Positions 26,067-35,265 of a stretch of DNA of 54,111 bases are shown piece by piece. Numbering within the stretch: position 1 is the stretch's first letter; every line of letters begins with the position of its first letter. The notes beneath the pieces are model-generated. The model was not told the DNA's origin. It was given only the letters and a program-made list of their open reading frames with translations, and made no database searches. Both the position numbers and the translations under genes were made by a program. The stretch is from Alphaproteobacteria bacterium (GTDB lineage: Bacteria > Pseudomonadota > Alphaproteobacteria > Rhodospirillales > Rhodospirillaceae): assembly GCA_030835385.1 (NCBI GenBank), contig JAURPI010000026.1, forward strand, positions 1 through 54,111. Reading direction: 5' to 3'.

Positions 26067-28187
26067 TCAAGCCCTTTCCCTATTTTCCGCGTCATATTCC
26101 GCAAAAGTCTTACCCGCTTTAGCCAGATTGGCTAGCAAGGGTGCAGTTGTCCAATACCCGTAATCATTCCCGAACTTACTCGCCAGGGTATCGAAAGAGT
26201 CGACAATGACGTCTAAACCGACTGAATCCGCATAGAACATCGGGCCACCCCGATATGCCGGAAAACCATATCCCGCTGACCACACAACGTCGATGTCGCT
26301 CGCTCGCAACGCAATACTGTCATCTAGCAGCTGCGCACCACGATTGATGAGGGCGTGAAGGCAACGATCAAGAATTTCTTGGTCAGAAATTCCCTGTCTA
26401 CTTTGAACACCTAGAGACGTCGCGGCCGTTCTAATAAGATTTAGCGCGTCTGGGTCAGCCTGTCGCGTCCGGCCATCGGGATACAAATAAAATCCTTTGC
26501 CGGTCTTTTGGCCAAACCGACCTTTTGCATTCATGATATCGCCTGGCACACAATAGAGAGGGTCAGAAGGAAGCAGGTCCCGGTTTTGATCGCGCGTGAG
26601 AAAACTTACGTCCTGCCCGGCAAGGTCCATAACGGCACACGGCCCCATCGCCATGCCCCAATTTTCCAGCGCACCATCGACTTGGGCCGGGCTCGCCCCT
26701 TCCATCAACAACATCTGAGACTCACGAACATAGTCTTCAAGCATTCGATTGCCGATAAAACCGTACCCGACGCCAGATAAGGCCGGAATCTTGCCAATGC
26801 GACGACCCAGTTTCATGGTCGTCGCGACCACGGTCTTCGCTGTTTTTTTTCCTCGGACGACTTCAAGCAGTTTCATCACATTGGCTGGTGAAAAGAAGTG
26901 CGTGCCGATTACGCGTTCCGGTGAGTCGGTGACGGCCGCGATATCATTGATATCCAGCGTCGAGGTGTTGGTTGCCAGAATTGCAGACTCTTTGCAAATC
27001 CCATCAAGTGCAGAGAATATTTGCTTCTTCACGGGCATCGATTCAAACACGGCTTCGACCACAATATCGACAAAACTCAGAGCCTCAAGACTCAGCGCGC
27101 CGCTCAAACGCGAGAGACGGTCGTCCCGCACATCAGATTTTAAGCGCCCGCGTTCAACATCACGGTCTAGCGTTTTTTCGATACGTGCCAGCCCCCTATC
27201 AAGCGCCTTCTGATCAGTTTCGACCAGAGTGACCGGCAAATCTGCGTTGAGAAGACAAATTGCGATCCCTGCCCCCATCGTGCCCGCACCAATAACGCCA
27301 GTGTTTGCGATATTAAGAATTGGGGTCTCTTTGGGAATATCTGGAATGTTCAGTGCACGCCGTTCTGCAAAAAACAAATGTCGTTGCGCTTTTGACTGAA
27401 GGGAGGCTTTGAGCTTGGATGAGAGTTTCCGTTCTTTCAGCAACCCTGCCTCAATTGGAAAAGTACACGCCCACTCAATCGCGTCGACAGCCGCTGGCGG
27501 CGCGTTAAAACCGCGGCGCCGCTTCGCCAATGCTTTTTTTGCCTTTGCAAAAATGTTGTCTTCCAGTGTTGCCGGATCGACACTGCGGTCGCCGGTGCAA
27601 GACACGTGTCCTTCATTGGAAAGCTTGTGGGCGGCGGTTAGTCCGGCTTGAAGTAAGTCATCAGATACAACGTCGTCTAAAATTCCTAAATCTCGCGCTT
27701 CATTGGCTGGTATATGGCGACCGGTTGTTATGGCTTCTATAGCGGCCGCAGCGCCTATGAGACGGGGGAGACGCTGAGTTCCGCCAGCTCCAGGAATTAG
27801 TCCGAGATGAACTTCGGGCAGGCCGACATGAGTTCCTTCGAGCGCGACGCGATAGTGACAGCTCATGGCCAGTTCAAGGCCACCTCCCAGAGTGGTCCCG
27901 TGTAGAGCGGCAACGACGGGTTTAGAACTTGCCTCAATGAAATCATTTAAAATCGGCAACGTAGGGTCTTTGGGCGGCGCATCGAACTCTCGAATATCAG
28001 CTCCAGCGCTGAATGTTCTCCCGGCACAGGCGATAACAACGGCCCGAATCTCGTCATCTTCGACAACGGCAGAAATTTTTTCGCGAATGGCTTGGCGGAC
28101 CGGCTGAGAGAGCGCATTAACTGGTGGATTATCTATCAGAAGAACGGCAATGCCATCTTCTATGGAATAACTAACGAGTTTGCTCAT
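26067..28187 (-). CDS. Bifunctional enoyl-CoA hydratase / 3-hydroxyacyl-CoA dehydrogenase (FadB-like)
   Basis: A 706-residue enzyme doing the second and third steps of beta-oxidation. Residues 1-190 are a crotonase domain: oxyanion hole AGRTFSAGADIREF, GGGLELA with Glu105, and LPEVHLGLIPGAGGT with Glu125, the two catalytic acids. Residues 295-480 are a Rossmann domain with loop GAGTMG (300-305) for NAD and the HFFSPANVMKLLEVV segment; two C-terminal dehydrogenase domains follow (PFAM 3HCDH; GYGFIGNRML, then GYGFPAYRGGPMFYAD). The layout is that of the single-chain peroxisomal-type enzyme. It leads an operon with an SDR and an acyl-CoA dehydrogenase, with overlapping stop and start. Confidence 0.95.
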   Translation of the reverse strand: MSKLVSYSIEDGIAVLLIDNPPVNALSQPVRQAIREKISAVVEDDEIRAVVIACAGRTFSAGADIREFDAPPKDPTLPILNDFIEASSKPVVAALHGTTLGGGLELAMSCHYRVALEGTHVGLPEVHLGLIPGAGGTQRLPRLIGAAAAIEAITTGRHIPANEARDLGILDDVVSDDLLQAGLTAAHKLSNEGHVSCTGDRSVDPATLEDNIFAKAKKALAKRRRGFNAPPAAVDAIEWACTFPIEAGLLKERKLSSKLKASLQSKAQRHLFFAERRALNIPDIPKETPILNIANTGVIGAGTMGAGIAICLLNADLPVTLVETDQKALDRGLARIEKTLDRDVERGRLKSDVRDDRLSRLSGALSLEALSFVDIVVEAVFESMPVKKQIFSALDGICKESAILATNTSTLDINDIAAVTDSPERVIGTHFFSPANVMKLLEVVRGKKTAKTVVATTMKLGRRIGKIPALSGVGYGFIGNRMLEDYVRESQMLLMEGASPAQVDGALENWGMAMGPCAVMDLAGQDVSFLTRDQNRDLLPSDPLYCVPGDIMNAKGRFGQKTGKGFYLYPDGRTRQADPDALNLIRTAATSLGVQSRQGISDQEILDRCLHALINRGAQLLDDSIALRASDIDVVWSAGYGFPAYRGGPMFYADSVGLDVIVDSFDTLASKFGNDYGYWTTAPLLANLAKAGKTFAEYDAENRERA

Positions 28188-28327
28188 TTTGGAAATTCGC
28201 CGGACCAGTGGACATCTGTATCGCTGTTTACCGTCCCGTTTAGGTCAAGGAAAGCCTCATTCCCAGCGCCATCGCTCTATGATTGAATAAGAAACAACCT
28301 AACTGCATCGTCCTAGGAAAGATAGAT

Positions 28328-29267
28328 ATGTCCGTAACTTTACGGCACCAGACGCACATTATTTTGTCGACCGAACCGCCTCACCCCCCGCTATCGATTC
28401 TCGCGGCAGTCGTGATTACTGGGATGATCATTATAAATGTTGTTGCCGTTATTTTGGCGTCCGTTCCTAGCATCAACCAGCAATTCTTTTTGGTTCAAAA
28501 TAATCGAGCTGGTTTCAGCTGTCTTCTTCACGGCTGAATGGATACTGAGGGTTTGGTCTAGCGTAGAGCGCAGTGAATATTTCGGCTTCAGCGCTGTCAG
28601 AGCCAGAATGCGCTACATCGTATCTCCACTCTCCCTGATTGATATCATTGCCGTTGTGCCTCTCTACCTCGCGATCTTTGATATCGTTAGTGCTGAAAGT
28701 TTAATTGCGCTTCGTTTGCTTCCGCTCCTTCAACTGGTGCATTTCTTCTCACCCCTTGTGGCCCTCTGGAAAGTTATTCGCTCAGAGGCCCCGGCCATGA
28801 TGGGCACCATCTTTATTGTCTTTGTCCTCATCGTTATTTCCGCGAGTGGAATGTACTTGGTCGAACGGGGTGTATAGCCAGAAGACCTCGGCAGCATACC
28901 AGCAGCGATGTGGTGGGCGGCTGTAACTTTGTCGACAGTGGGATACGGGAATGTAACGCCAATCACAGTCGCCGGTCGCATGATCGGGGTTGTCATTATG
29001 ATTCTTGGAATCGGCTTAGTAGCTTTCCCTGGCGGTATGCTTGCTTCCAGATTTTCAGAAGAACTGCACCATCGACGGGAAGAGTATCGCCGGCGTGTTG
29101 ATCTCGCATTGCAAGATGGTCAGCTAGATAATGATGAACTCGTCAGTCTAAAAGCAGCACAACGCGAGTACATGCTGACAGATCAATCAGCAAATCAAAT
29201 CGTTTCTGAAGAAAGCAAACGTCGCACCCATGTCTGCCAGACGTGCGGCAAGACGGTCATTAGCTGA
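28328..29267 (+). pseudogene. Voltage-gated-type K+ channel gene, frameshifted and nonsense-mutated
   Basis: From ATG 28328 the frame reads into a first membrane helix (ILAAVVITGMIIINVVAVIL). It shifts by one at a run of five T (28487-28491); with four T the frame joins QQFF to WFKIIELVSAVFFTAEWILR. The next frame carries S3-S5-like helices (SPLSLIDIIAVVPLYLAIFD) to ERGV, then TAG at 28875-28877, and continues in frame with PEDLGSIPAAMWWAAVTLST and the selectivity filter TVGYGN. The TAG stands where relatives have Gln (GVQPE), a C-to-T change. The C-terminal tail ends in CQTCGKTVIS. No product can be made without two corrections. Filter Asp is Asn here. Confidence 0.85.
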
Positions 29268-29283
29268 CGTCTGGCTGCGACCC

Positions 29284-29910
29284 TTAGTCAACAAACAGCG
29301 CCATGCCGAGTTTCACGGCATCACGCTCGGCGATACTATCCCGCCACCGCTTTAACGCTGGGTAGTCGTCAATACCTCCATCCAGGCTATTAATGGAGGT
29401 TGCTGCAACTGGATAGGCGTGGATGTCAGCGATCGAATATGCGTCACCTGCAACATAGTCACGTCCCTCAAGGTGAGTATCGAGCGCTCGCAATCCGCGA
29501 TGCGCTTCAGCAACGTAGCGGTCTAATGTCATTTGGCTTTTCTCGGGCGCCAAGTTTCTAAACCAGAATAAAGCCGAGAACGCCGGACCAATATTTGCCG
29601 ATACAGCACTCATCCACGTGTGAATTTCTGCTCGAACAGCAAGATCATCCGGATAAAACCGTCCACTTTTCTCGGCGAGGTAATACAGGATTGCGTGACC
29701 TTCAAATAGGGTTACTTCGGCTCCATTCGGTCCATCCCGGTCAATAATAGCGGGTACGCGGCCGAATGGATTCTTAGCCAAGAATTCAGGATCAAGGTGC
29801 TTGCCGCCAGGTAGATCGACAATATGCGGCGTATAGGAAAGCCCGGCTTCTTCCAACATAATGTGGACTCGTTGGCCATTGGTCGTGGGAACGCTGTATA
29901 GATCGATCAT
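29284..29910 (-). CDS. Glutathione S-transferase family protein
   Basis: A 208-residue GST. The N-terminal thioredoxin-fold domain (1-80) starts MIDLYSVPTTNGQRVHIMLE, with the conserved cis-Pro in GRVPAI and the glutathione-binding EGHAILYYLAEK segment. The helical domain follows (90-205). I set the start at ATG 29910 because GGAGGTGA lies right before it; a codon further upstream would overlap that site. Bacterial GSTs detoxify or reduce thiol adducts; a YfcG/Nu-like disulfide reductase is possible here, given the TNGQR motif, but no substrate is shown. It converges on the dead K+ channel gene (16 bases apart) and is divergent from the large hydrolase gene. Confidence 0.92.
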   Translation of the reverse strand: MIDLYSVPTTNGQRVHIMLEEAGLSYTPHIVDLPGGKHLDPEFLAKNPFGRVPAIIDRDGPNGAEVTLFEGHAILYYLAEKSGRFYPDDLAVRAEIHTWMSAVSANIGPAFSALFWFRNLAPEKSQMTLDRYVAEAHRGLRALDTHLEGRDYVAGDAYSIADIHAYPVAATSINSLDGGIDDYPALKRWRDSIAERDAVKLGMALFVD

Positions 29911-29997
29911 AATCACCTCCAATTCTGCAGTGCTGGACGTTTTGCGTCAGTCGACTATAAACCATTTCTAATCCGGCGGGAGACTTAGGAGTATTTT

Positions 29998-32124
29998 GTG
30001 AATCGCAGTTTATCGTCAATTTCAATCGTTGCGGTTCTCCTCTTCGTAGCACTCGCGATAGAACCTCGTTCTATCCGGGCTGCAGTCGATCGTGTCGAAG
30101 TTCAAACACGCGCGATCGTCGCAGACGGCGCTTCTTTTGGATTGGTTGGGCCTTACGTTCGGCTCTCCGGCCGTCTGTACTATTCCGTTGACCCGGAATC
30201 AGAATTCAATGCCGCTATCCACGACTTGGACCTAGCCCCCAAAGATGGTCGGGGTCACGTCACATTTAGTGGTGATTTCGTGTTGCTCATGCCCCTCGAT
30301 CCAGAACGAGGCAACGGACGGCTTATCCATGACGTCACAAATCGCGGGAACATGGTTGCACTTGGCCGATTTAATGACGCGCAAGGCCGTACCGGCGCTC
30401 GAACCGGCGTTGATTTGGGCAATGGCTTTCTCATGGAACAGGGCTATGCGGTCCTATGGACAGGCTGGAATTGGGACGTGTTGCCACGCACCAATACCCT
30501 AACCATCGACCTTCCCATCGCAACTGAAGAAGATGGGTCTTCAATAACTGGTCGTGTCATAGGTGAGATTGCTCCGGTGAGACCGATGAGCAGCGCAAGG
30601 CACGTTGGCTTAGGTGCGATCGGCTACCCTCCCGCGAACTGGCTTTCGCAACGCGCCCGTCTGTCGGTTCGAAATGCCGGAGCCGATACATATGACCCGC
30701 TACCGCGTCAATCGTGGCGATTAGGTCGCCCAATCGCAAAGGCGAATGACGACCAAACGCTTCGAGACCCAGCCTGGATAACCTTGGACACTGGGTTTGA
30801 ACCGGGGCGCGTCTACCGACTGACCTATACGGCACGCAACCCTCCAGTCACTGGTCTTGGATTAGCTGCACTGCGTGACGCTCTTTCCTTCTTCCGATAT
30901 GAACCTCGCGACTCTGTTGGAACGGCAAACCCTCTAATGACCCAAGGGGGGACACTTCCGAGCGCGGCATTGGCCTATGGTCACTCGCAATCGGGACGCG
31001 CGCTTAACACTATGCTTTGGGATGGCCTGCACGTTGACGAACAAGGTCGCATGGTATTCGACGGCGTGATGATCGACGGCGCTGGCGGCGGCAAGGGCAG
31101 CTTTAACTTCAGATTTGCGCAGACGTCACGTCACTTTAGTCCAGATATCGAACTCGATTTCCCAACAGACTTTTTCCCGTTTTCAACCGTCGAACAGTTC
31201 GACACGATTACGGGAGAGCGAAGCAGCTTGCTCTCAGAAGCACGTCGCCTTAACTCCGTGCCACGCATTTTTATCGTTAACACTTCCACTGAGTATTGGG
31301 CGCGCTCCGCCTCTCTAGTGCATACGGACACTTTAGGCACGACCGACGTGCCTCCCGATCCATCTGTCCGCCTATACGTCATTGCCGGTGGACAACATGC
31401 TGTCGGCACCTCAGCGCAGCGCGGGTCTTTGGTGCATTGCCGGAGCCCATTGGATCACCGCCCCGTTCTCCGCGCCTTGCTGTCCCATTTAGATGCCTGG
31501 GTATCCTTAGACCGCGCCCCACCTGCAAGCCGCTATCCACTGCTCTCGGATGGAACCTTGGTGCCTGCCGAAGCCTATCGGGCGGTTTTTCCGGACGCCG
31601 CATTCATGCGCACACCAGAGGGGCCGTTTAGCCCTCCCAGTCTTGATCATGGCGCGCAATTTTCAGATGCTGGGATCGCCGAAAAAGTTCCACCGACACG
31701 CGGCGCACTTTACGGCACGCGAATTTTGGCATCGAACGAAGACGGTCTTGAAATAGCGGGGATACGACTACCGGACATAACAGTACCTCTTGGTTCTCAC
31801 ACCGGGTGGAACCCTCAAAACGCGGAAACTGGCGCCCCAAACCGTCTGTCTCGCTGGTTTGGTAGTTTTATTCCCTTTGCCAGAACCGTAACAGAACGCA
31901 ATGCAACGGGCGATCCAAGACCCGCGATCACCGAACGGTATATCTCAAAAGATGACTATGTGACCGCATACGCAGAAGCAACACTCGACCTTGCCAATCA
32001 AGAAATGATTTTAGGAATAGATATCAACCCAATGATCGAGCGTGCGGGTTTACTTTACGAACAGGTTCTATCCCACACGCCATCAGATGAAAGCTGTGGC
32101 TTCACGACGGTCCAGCCGCAGTAA
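29998..32124 (+). CDS. Exported alpha/beta-hydrolase domain protein (PF20091-like)
   Basis: A 708-residue exported protein. GTG 29998 is preceded by GGAG, and the N-terminus has a signal peptide (SIVAVLLFVALAI, cleavage near RAA-VD, about residue 28). It has the pattern of the large uncharacterised alpha/beta-hydrolase domain family: YAVLWTGWNWDV around residue 150 and AYGHSQSGR at 327-334, with the nucleophile Ser in GHSQSG, and later VYVIAGGQHAVG-like (RLYVIAGGQHAVG) with a plausible catalytic His. The function is probably hydrolysis of an ester outside the cytoplasm. It is flanked by a GST gene (divergent) and the dihydroorotase gene (convergent, 4 bases between stops). No frame problems are seen. 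Confidence 0.85.
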   Translation: MNRSLSSISIVAVLLFVALAIEPRSIRAAVDRVEVQTRAIVADGASFGLVGPYVRLSGRLYYSVDPESEFNAAIHDLDLAPKDGRGHVTFSGDFVLLMPLDPERGNGRLIHDVTNRGNMVALGRFNDAQGRTGARTGVDLGNGFLMEQGYAVLWTGWNWDVLPRTNTLTIDLPIATEEDGSSITGRVIGEIAPVRPMSSARHVGLGAIGYPPANWLSQRARLSVRNAGADTYDPLPRQSWRLGRPIAKANDDQTLRDPAWITLDTGFEPGRVYRLTYTARNPPVTGLGLAALRDALSFFRYEPRDSVGTANPLMTQGGTLPSAALAYGHSQSGRALNTMLWDGLHVDEQGRMVFDGVMIDGAGGGKGSFNFRFAQTSRHFSPDIELDFPTDFFPFSTVEQFDTITGERSSLLSEARRLNSVPRIFIVNTSTEYWARSASLVHTDTLGTTDVPPDPSVRLYVIAGGQHAVGTSAQRGSLVHCRSPLDHRPVLRALLSHLDAWVSLDRAPPASRYPLLSDGTLVPAEAYRAVFPDAAFMRTPEGPFSPPSLDHGAQFSDAGIAEKVPPTRGALYGTRILASNEDGLEIAGIRLPDITVPLGSHTGWNPQNAETGAPNRLSRWFGSFIPFARTVTERNATGDPRPAITERYISKDDYVTAYAEATLDLANQEMILGIDINPMIERAGLLYEQVLSHTPSDESCGFTTVQPQ

Positions 32125-32128
32125 ATAC

Positions 32129-33460
32129 TTACAATGTTTCTGTGAACCGGGTCGGCGCCCCAACCGGACTCCCGATCACTTCGTCATTTTGCATGATCAC
32201 CTGGCCTCGCAAGACTGTCGCGACCGGCCAGCCCATTACGGTTTGACCATCGTACGCCGTCCACCCTGACTTCGATGCGATCCAGGAATTTTCAATAGTT
32301 CGTTTCGCTTTCAAATCGACGATTGTTAAATCTGCATCGTAGCCCAGTACAATTCGACCCTTACCGGCGACACCATATACGCGAGCCGGCCCAGCGCTTG
32401 TCAGGTCTATAAACCGTTGCAGTGTCAACCTGCCTGCATTGACATGATCGAGCATGATTGGAACGAGCGTTTGAACGCCAGTCATACCGGACGGACTCTG
32501 AGGATACGGCCTTTGTTTTTCTTCTAAAGTATGCGGCGCATGATCAGAGCCGATACAATCGACAATTCCGTCACGCACAGCCTTCCACAACGCCTCTCTA
32601 TGACGAGCAGCGCGAATTGGTGGGTTCTGTTGCGCAAGAGTACCAAGGCGGTCATAGGCCTCGGGCGCGGAAAGAGTGAGATGTTGCGGCAAAACTTCAA
32701 CAGTCGCGATATCGCGGTTGTCTTCAAGAAACTCCATCTCTTCCGCAGTGGATATATGAAGTGTATGGACCCGGCGGCCGGTTTCACGCGCCAGTCGGAC
32801 GAGACGCTTCGTAGCGAGTAAAGCCGTTTCCGCATCTCGCCACTCCGCATGCATGGCAACGGGGGCGCCGCCCTTTACAAGATGCATGCGGTCATTCAAC
32901 CGATCTTCGTCTTCACAATGGACGGCCATGCGGCGCGTGCCATTCTTAAGAACCCGTGCAACATTTTTATCGTCAGATACCAGCAATGAACCGGTCGACG
33001 ATCCCATAAACATTTTGACCCCTGACACGCCCGGCAAGCGTTCCAGGGTCTTCAGCTCAGTGGCATTTTCAGGACTCGCGCCAACAAAAAATGAGAAATC
33101 GACCCAAGCCCGGCCAAGGGCCCGCGTGATCTTATCGTTGATCGCATCTGCCGTGGTCGTTGGAGGGTCCGTGTTCGGCATCTCAAAAACAGCAACCACA
33201 CCACCGAGCGCAGCACCACGGGTTCCAGCTTCAAGGTCCTCTTTATGCTCTAAACCGGGCTCTCTGAAATGCACTTGGCTATCAATGACGCCTGGCAGAA
33301 CGGTTAGACCAGAGGCGTCGAATACTTCAGCAGCCCTCGCTCCTTTAAGGTGACCAAATGCGGCGACCCGCCCGCTGCGGATTCCGACGTCTGTTTCAAC
33401 CGGGCCATTTGGTGTCCACACCGTGCCACCGACAACAATACGATCAAAACTATCTGGCAC
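32129..33460 (-). CDS. pyrC: Dihydroorotase (class I type, QxH variant)
   Basis: A 443-residue amidohydrolase that forms dihydroorotate from carbamoyl-aspartate in pyrimidine synthesis. The sequence has the metal ligands in the usual order: Lys in SGVKMFMGSS, His in MAVHCEDE, His in HTLHIST, and Asp in IGSDHAPHT. The first motif, normally HxH, reads IDSQVHFREPG, with Gln62 replacing the first His and His64 kept. In the alphaproteobacterial branch this Gln seems to be the rule, so it may be a lineage form rather than loss of function. The PGxxxNQNPPI motif is present (LAQQNPPIR). It ends the polysaccharide gene cluster, 38 bases after the AsnB-type gene. Confidence 0.9.
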   Translation of the reverse strand: MPDSFDRIVVGGTVWTPNGPVETDVGIRSGRVAAFGHLKGARAAEVFDASGLTVLPGVIDSQVHFREPGLEHKEDLEAGTRGAALGGVVAVFEMPNTDPPTTTADAINDKITRALGRAWVDFSFFVGASPENATELKTLERLPGVSGVKMFMGSSTGSLLVSDDKNVARVLKNGTRRMAVHCEDEDRLNDRMHLVKGGAPVAMHAEWRDAETALLATKRLVRLARETGRRVHTLHISTAEEMEFLEDNRDIATVEVLPQHLTLSAPEAYDRLGTLAQQNPPIRAARHREALWKAVRDGIVDCIGSDHAPHTLEEKQRPYPQSPSGMTGVQTLVPIMLDHVNAGRLTLQRFIDLTSAGPARVYGVAGKGRIVLGYDADLTIVDLKAKRTIENSWIASKSGWTAYDGQTVMGWPVATVLRGQVIMQNDEVIGSPVGAPTRFTETL

Positions 33461-33498
33461 GTTGCGAGTCCCTTCTGTCGACTTGTCTTAGTTAATGT

Positions 33499-35247
33499 CT
33501 AATTCTGCGCAAGCACATCAAACGCAGAGCCGCTGTGATCCAGTCCAAGGATATGGCTTTGGTGCCACAGAGCATAGAACAGCAGCACCCATGCTGGAAA
33601 CGCTGTCTTCGAGTTAATCGACCGAAACAGGCTTTGGACTACATCTGGATGACAGCAGTCCACAACACCAGTCTGCTGAGAGACGAGCGAAGCTAACCGA
33701 CCTCCTTGCTGTTCCAGCCACGGGCCAACCGGCACTGAAAAGCCTCGCTTGCGAGAGAACGGCTGGGCCTCTGGAAGAGTCTCGGCCAACCATTGGCGTA
33801 CTGTCTGCTTGCCAAGCCGACCCGTGACTTTATCCCTGTCCGTTAAATTGAAGCCGAATGAAGCGAGACGCCTATCTAGAAATGGGACACGCCCCTCGAG
33901 ACCATGGGCCATAAGGCACCTGTCCACCTTGGTTAGAAGGTCTTGCGGCAACCAATGGCGAATATCTAAGGCTTGCGCCTTTTGAAGCCGTGTCCAAGGC
34001 TCAGACTTTGCTTGTTCTTCGGACGCATCAAGAGTTTGCCGCCAATTTGTCGGTATCTGCCGTAGTACCCCTGTGCCGGCAAGAACATGGCGGGACCAAG
34101 GTGCCTTTCGGAAAGGCCACGGCCGACAGCTAGCTCTATAACGACCATATCCGGCAAAAACCTCATCCCCACCCTCGCCGGTAAGGATCACCTTCACCTC
34201 CTGAGCGGCAGCTTTGGCCAGCAGATAAGTTGGCACGATGGCGTAATCGGCCACGGGATCGTCCATACATGCAGCGATGACTGGCAAATGAGTCCAGAAG
34301 TCGTCAGATGAAATTTCAATTGTGCGGTGGTCAGCCCCCGTCGCCTTAGCGACGGTCGCCGCGTGTTCCCGCTCGTCATGAACAGGATCACCTGAAAAAC
34401 CGGCGGTATATGCAATAACTGGTCGGTCTTCGAGACGCGCCATCGCCGCCATAACAGCGGCAGAGTCTACCCCGCCGGATAAGAATACACCGTAAGGAAC
34501 GTCGGAACGTCGATGAGACGTGACACTGTCCATCCACAGAGTTTCAAATGTTGTTGTGCGTGACGCCTGAGTCTGGGAATCATGTGACAAGGGGTCGAGA
34601 CGTATGCGATCAACGATACGACCCTCTCGCACGATTAGTGTTTCACCGGGCTCGACCCTTCGAATACCCCGAAACGCAGTCTTAGGACTAGCTGAGAACT
34701 GCAGCGCAAACAATTCATCGCGGGCTTGCTCATAAATGACTGGCGCCACAACACCAGCTGCGACAAGAGCGTGGGGTTCAGAAGAAAACCACAGACCATC
34801 ATGTGTTTCCGCGACATAGAGCGGCTTAATGCCGAACGGATCACGTGCGAGAATGAGACATTCGTCTCGAGGGTCATACAAAGCAACGGCATACATGCCG
34901 TGAAGGTGCTTTGCGAAGTCTGTGCTGTAACGAAGATAGAGATGAAGAATAGATTCGTTATCACTACCCGTCACATAGGCGCTGTCAGGCAAATCGCGCC
35001 TTATTTCAAGATCGTTATAGATCTCACCATTGGCGACCAGAGAAACACCTTCGCTTGATACGAAGGGTTGAATGCCATTCTGCGGATCAATAATGGCAAG
35101 ACGGGTATGGACCAGACCGACTTTGCCAGACCTATGCAAACCCTGACCGTCTGGTCCGCGGTGGCGCAATGCGGTTTGGAGGTCTAACAGAATTTTATCT
35201 TCTGGCTGAAAACAAGCCTTGGTCATACCCCCAGCGATACCGCACAT
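33499..35247 (-). CDS. asnB: Asparagine synthase (glutamine-hydrolysing)-like amidotransferase
   Basis: A 582-residue protein with Cys2 as the glutaminase nucleophile (MCGIAGGM) and the class II glutaminase motifs LRHRGPDGQG, HTRLAIID, NGEIYND (about 1-190). The synthetase domain (about 215-560) has the ATP loop FLSGGVDSAAV, then GEGGDEVFAGYGRY and KVDRCLMAHGLEGRVPFLD. All catalytic residues are present. It lies in a run of glycosyltransferase genes with short gaps, so rather than free asparagine it may amidate a sugar acid of a surface polysaccharide, as seen for other AsnB-like proteins in LPS clusters. True AsnB remains the default call. It is 582 residues, slightly longer than E. coli AsnB. 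Confidence 0.85.
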   Translation of the reverse strand: MCGIAGGMTKACFQPEDKILLDLQTALRHRGPDGQGLHRSGKVGLVHTRLAIIDPQNGIQPFVSSEGVSLVANGEIYNDLEIRRDLPDSAYVTGSDNESILHLYLRYSTDFAKHLHGMYAVALYDPRDECLILARDPFGIKPLYVAETHDGLWFSSEPHALVAAGVVAPVIYEQARDELFALQFSASPKTAFRGIRRVEPGETLIVREGRIVDRIRLDPLSHDSQTQASRTTTFETLWMDSVTSHRRSDVPYGVFLSGGVDSAAVMAAMARLEDRPVIAYTAGFSGDPVHDEREHAATVAKATGADHRTIEISSDDFWTHLPVIAACMDDPVADYAIVPTYLLAKAAAQEVKVILTGEGGDEVFAGYGRYRASCRPWPFRKAPWSRHVLAGTGVLRQIPTNWRQTLDASEEQAKSEPWTRLQKAQALDIRHWLPQDLLTKVDRCLMAHGLEGRVPFLDRRLASFGFNLTDRDKVTGRLGKQTVRQWLAETLPEAQPFSRKRGFSVPVGPWLEQQGGRLASLVSQQTGVVDCCHPDVVQSLFRSINSKTAFPAWVLLFYALWHQSHILGLDHSGSAFDVLAQN

Positions 35248-35265
35248 AAGAGTGTCAGACGCCGC

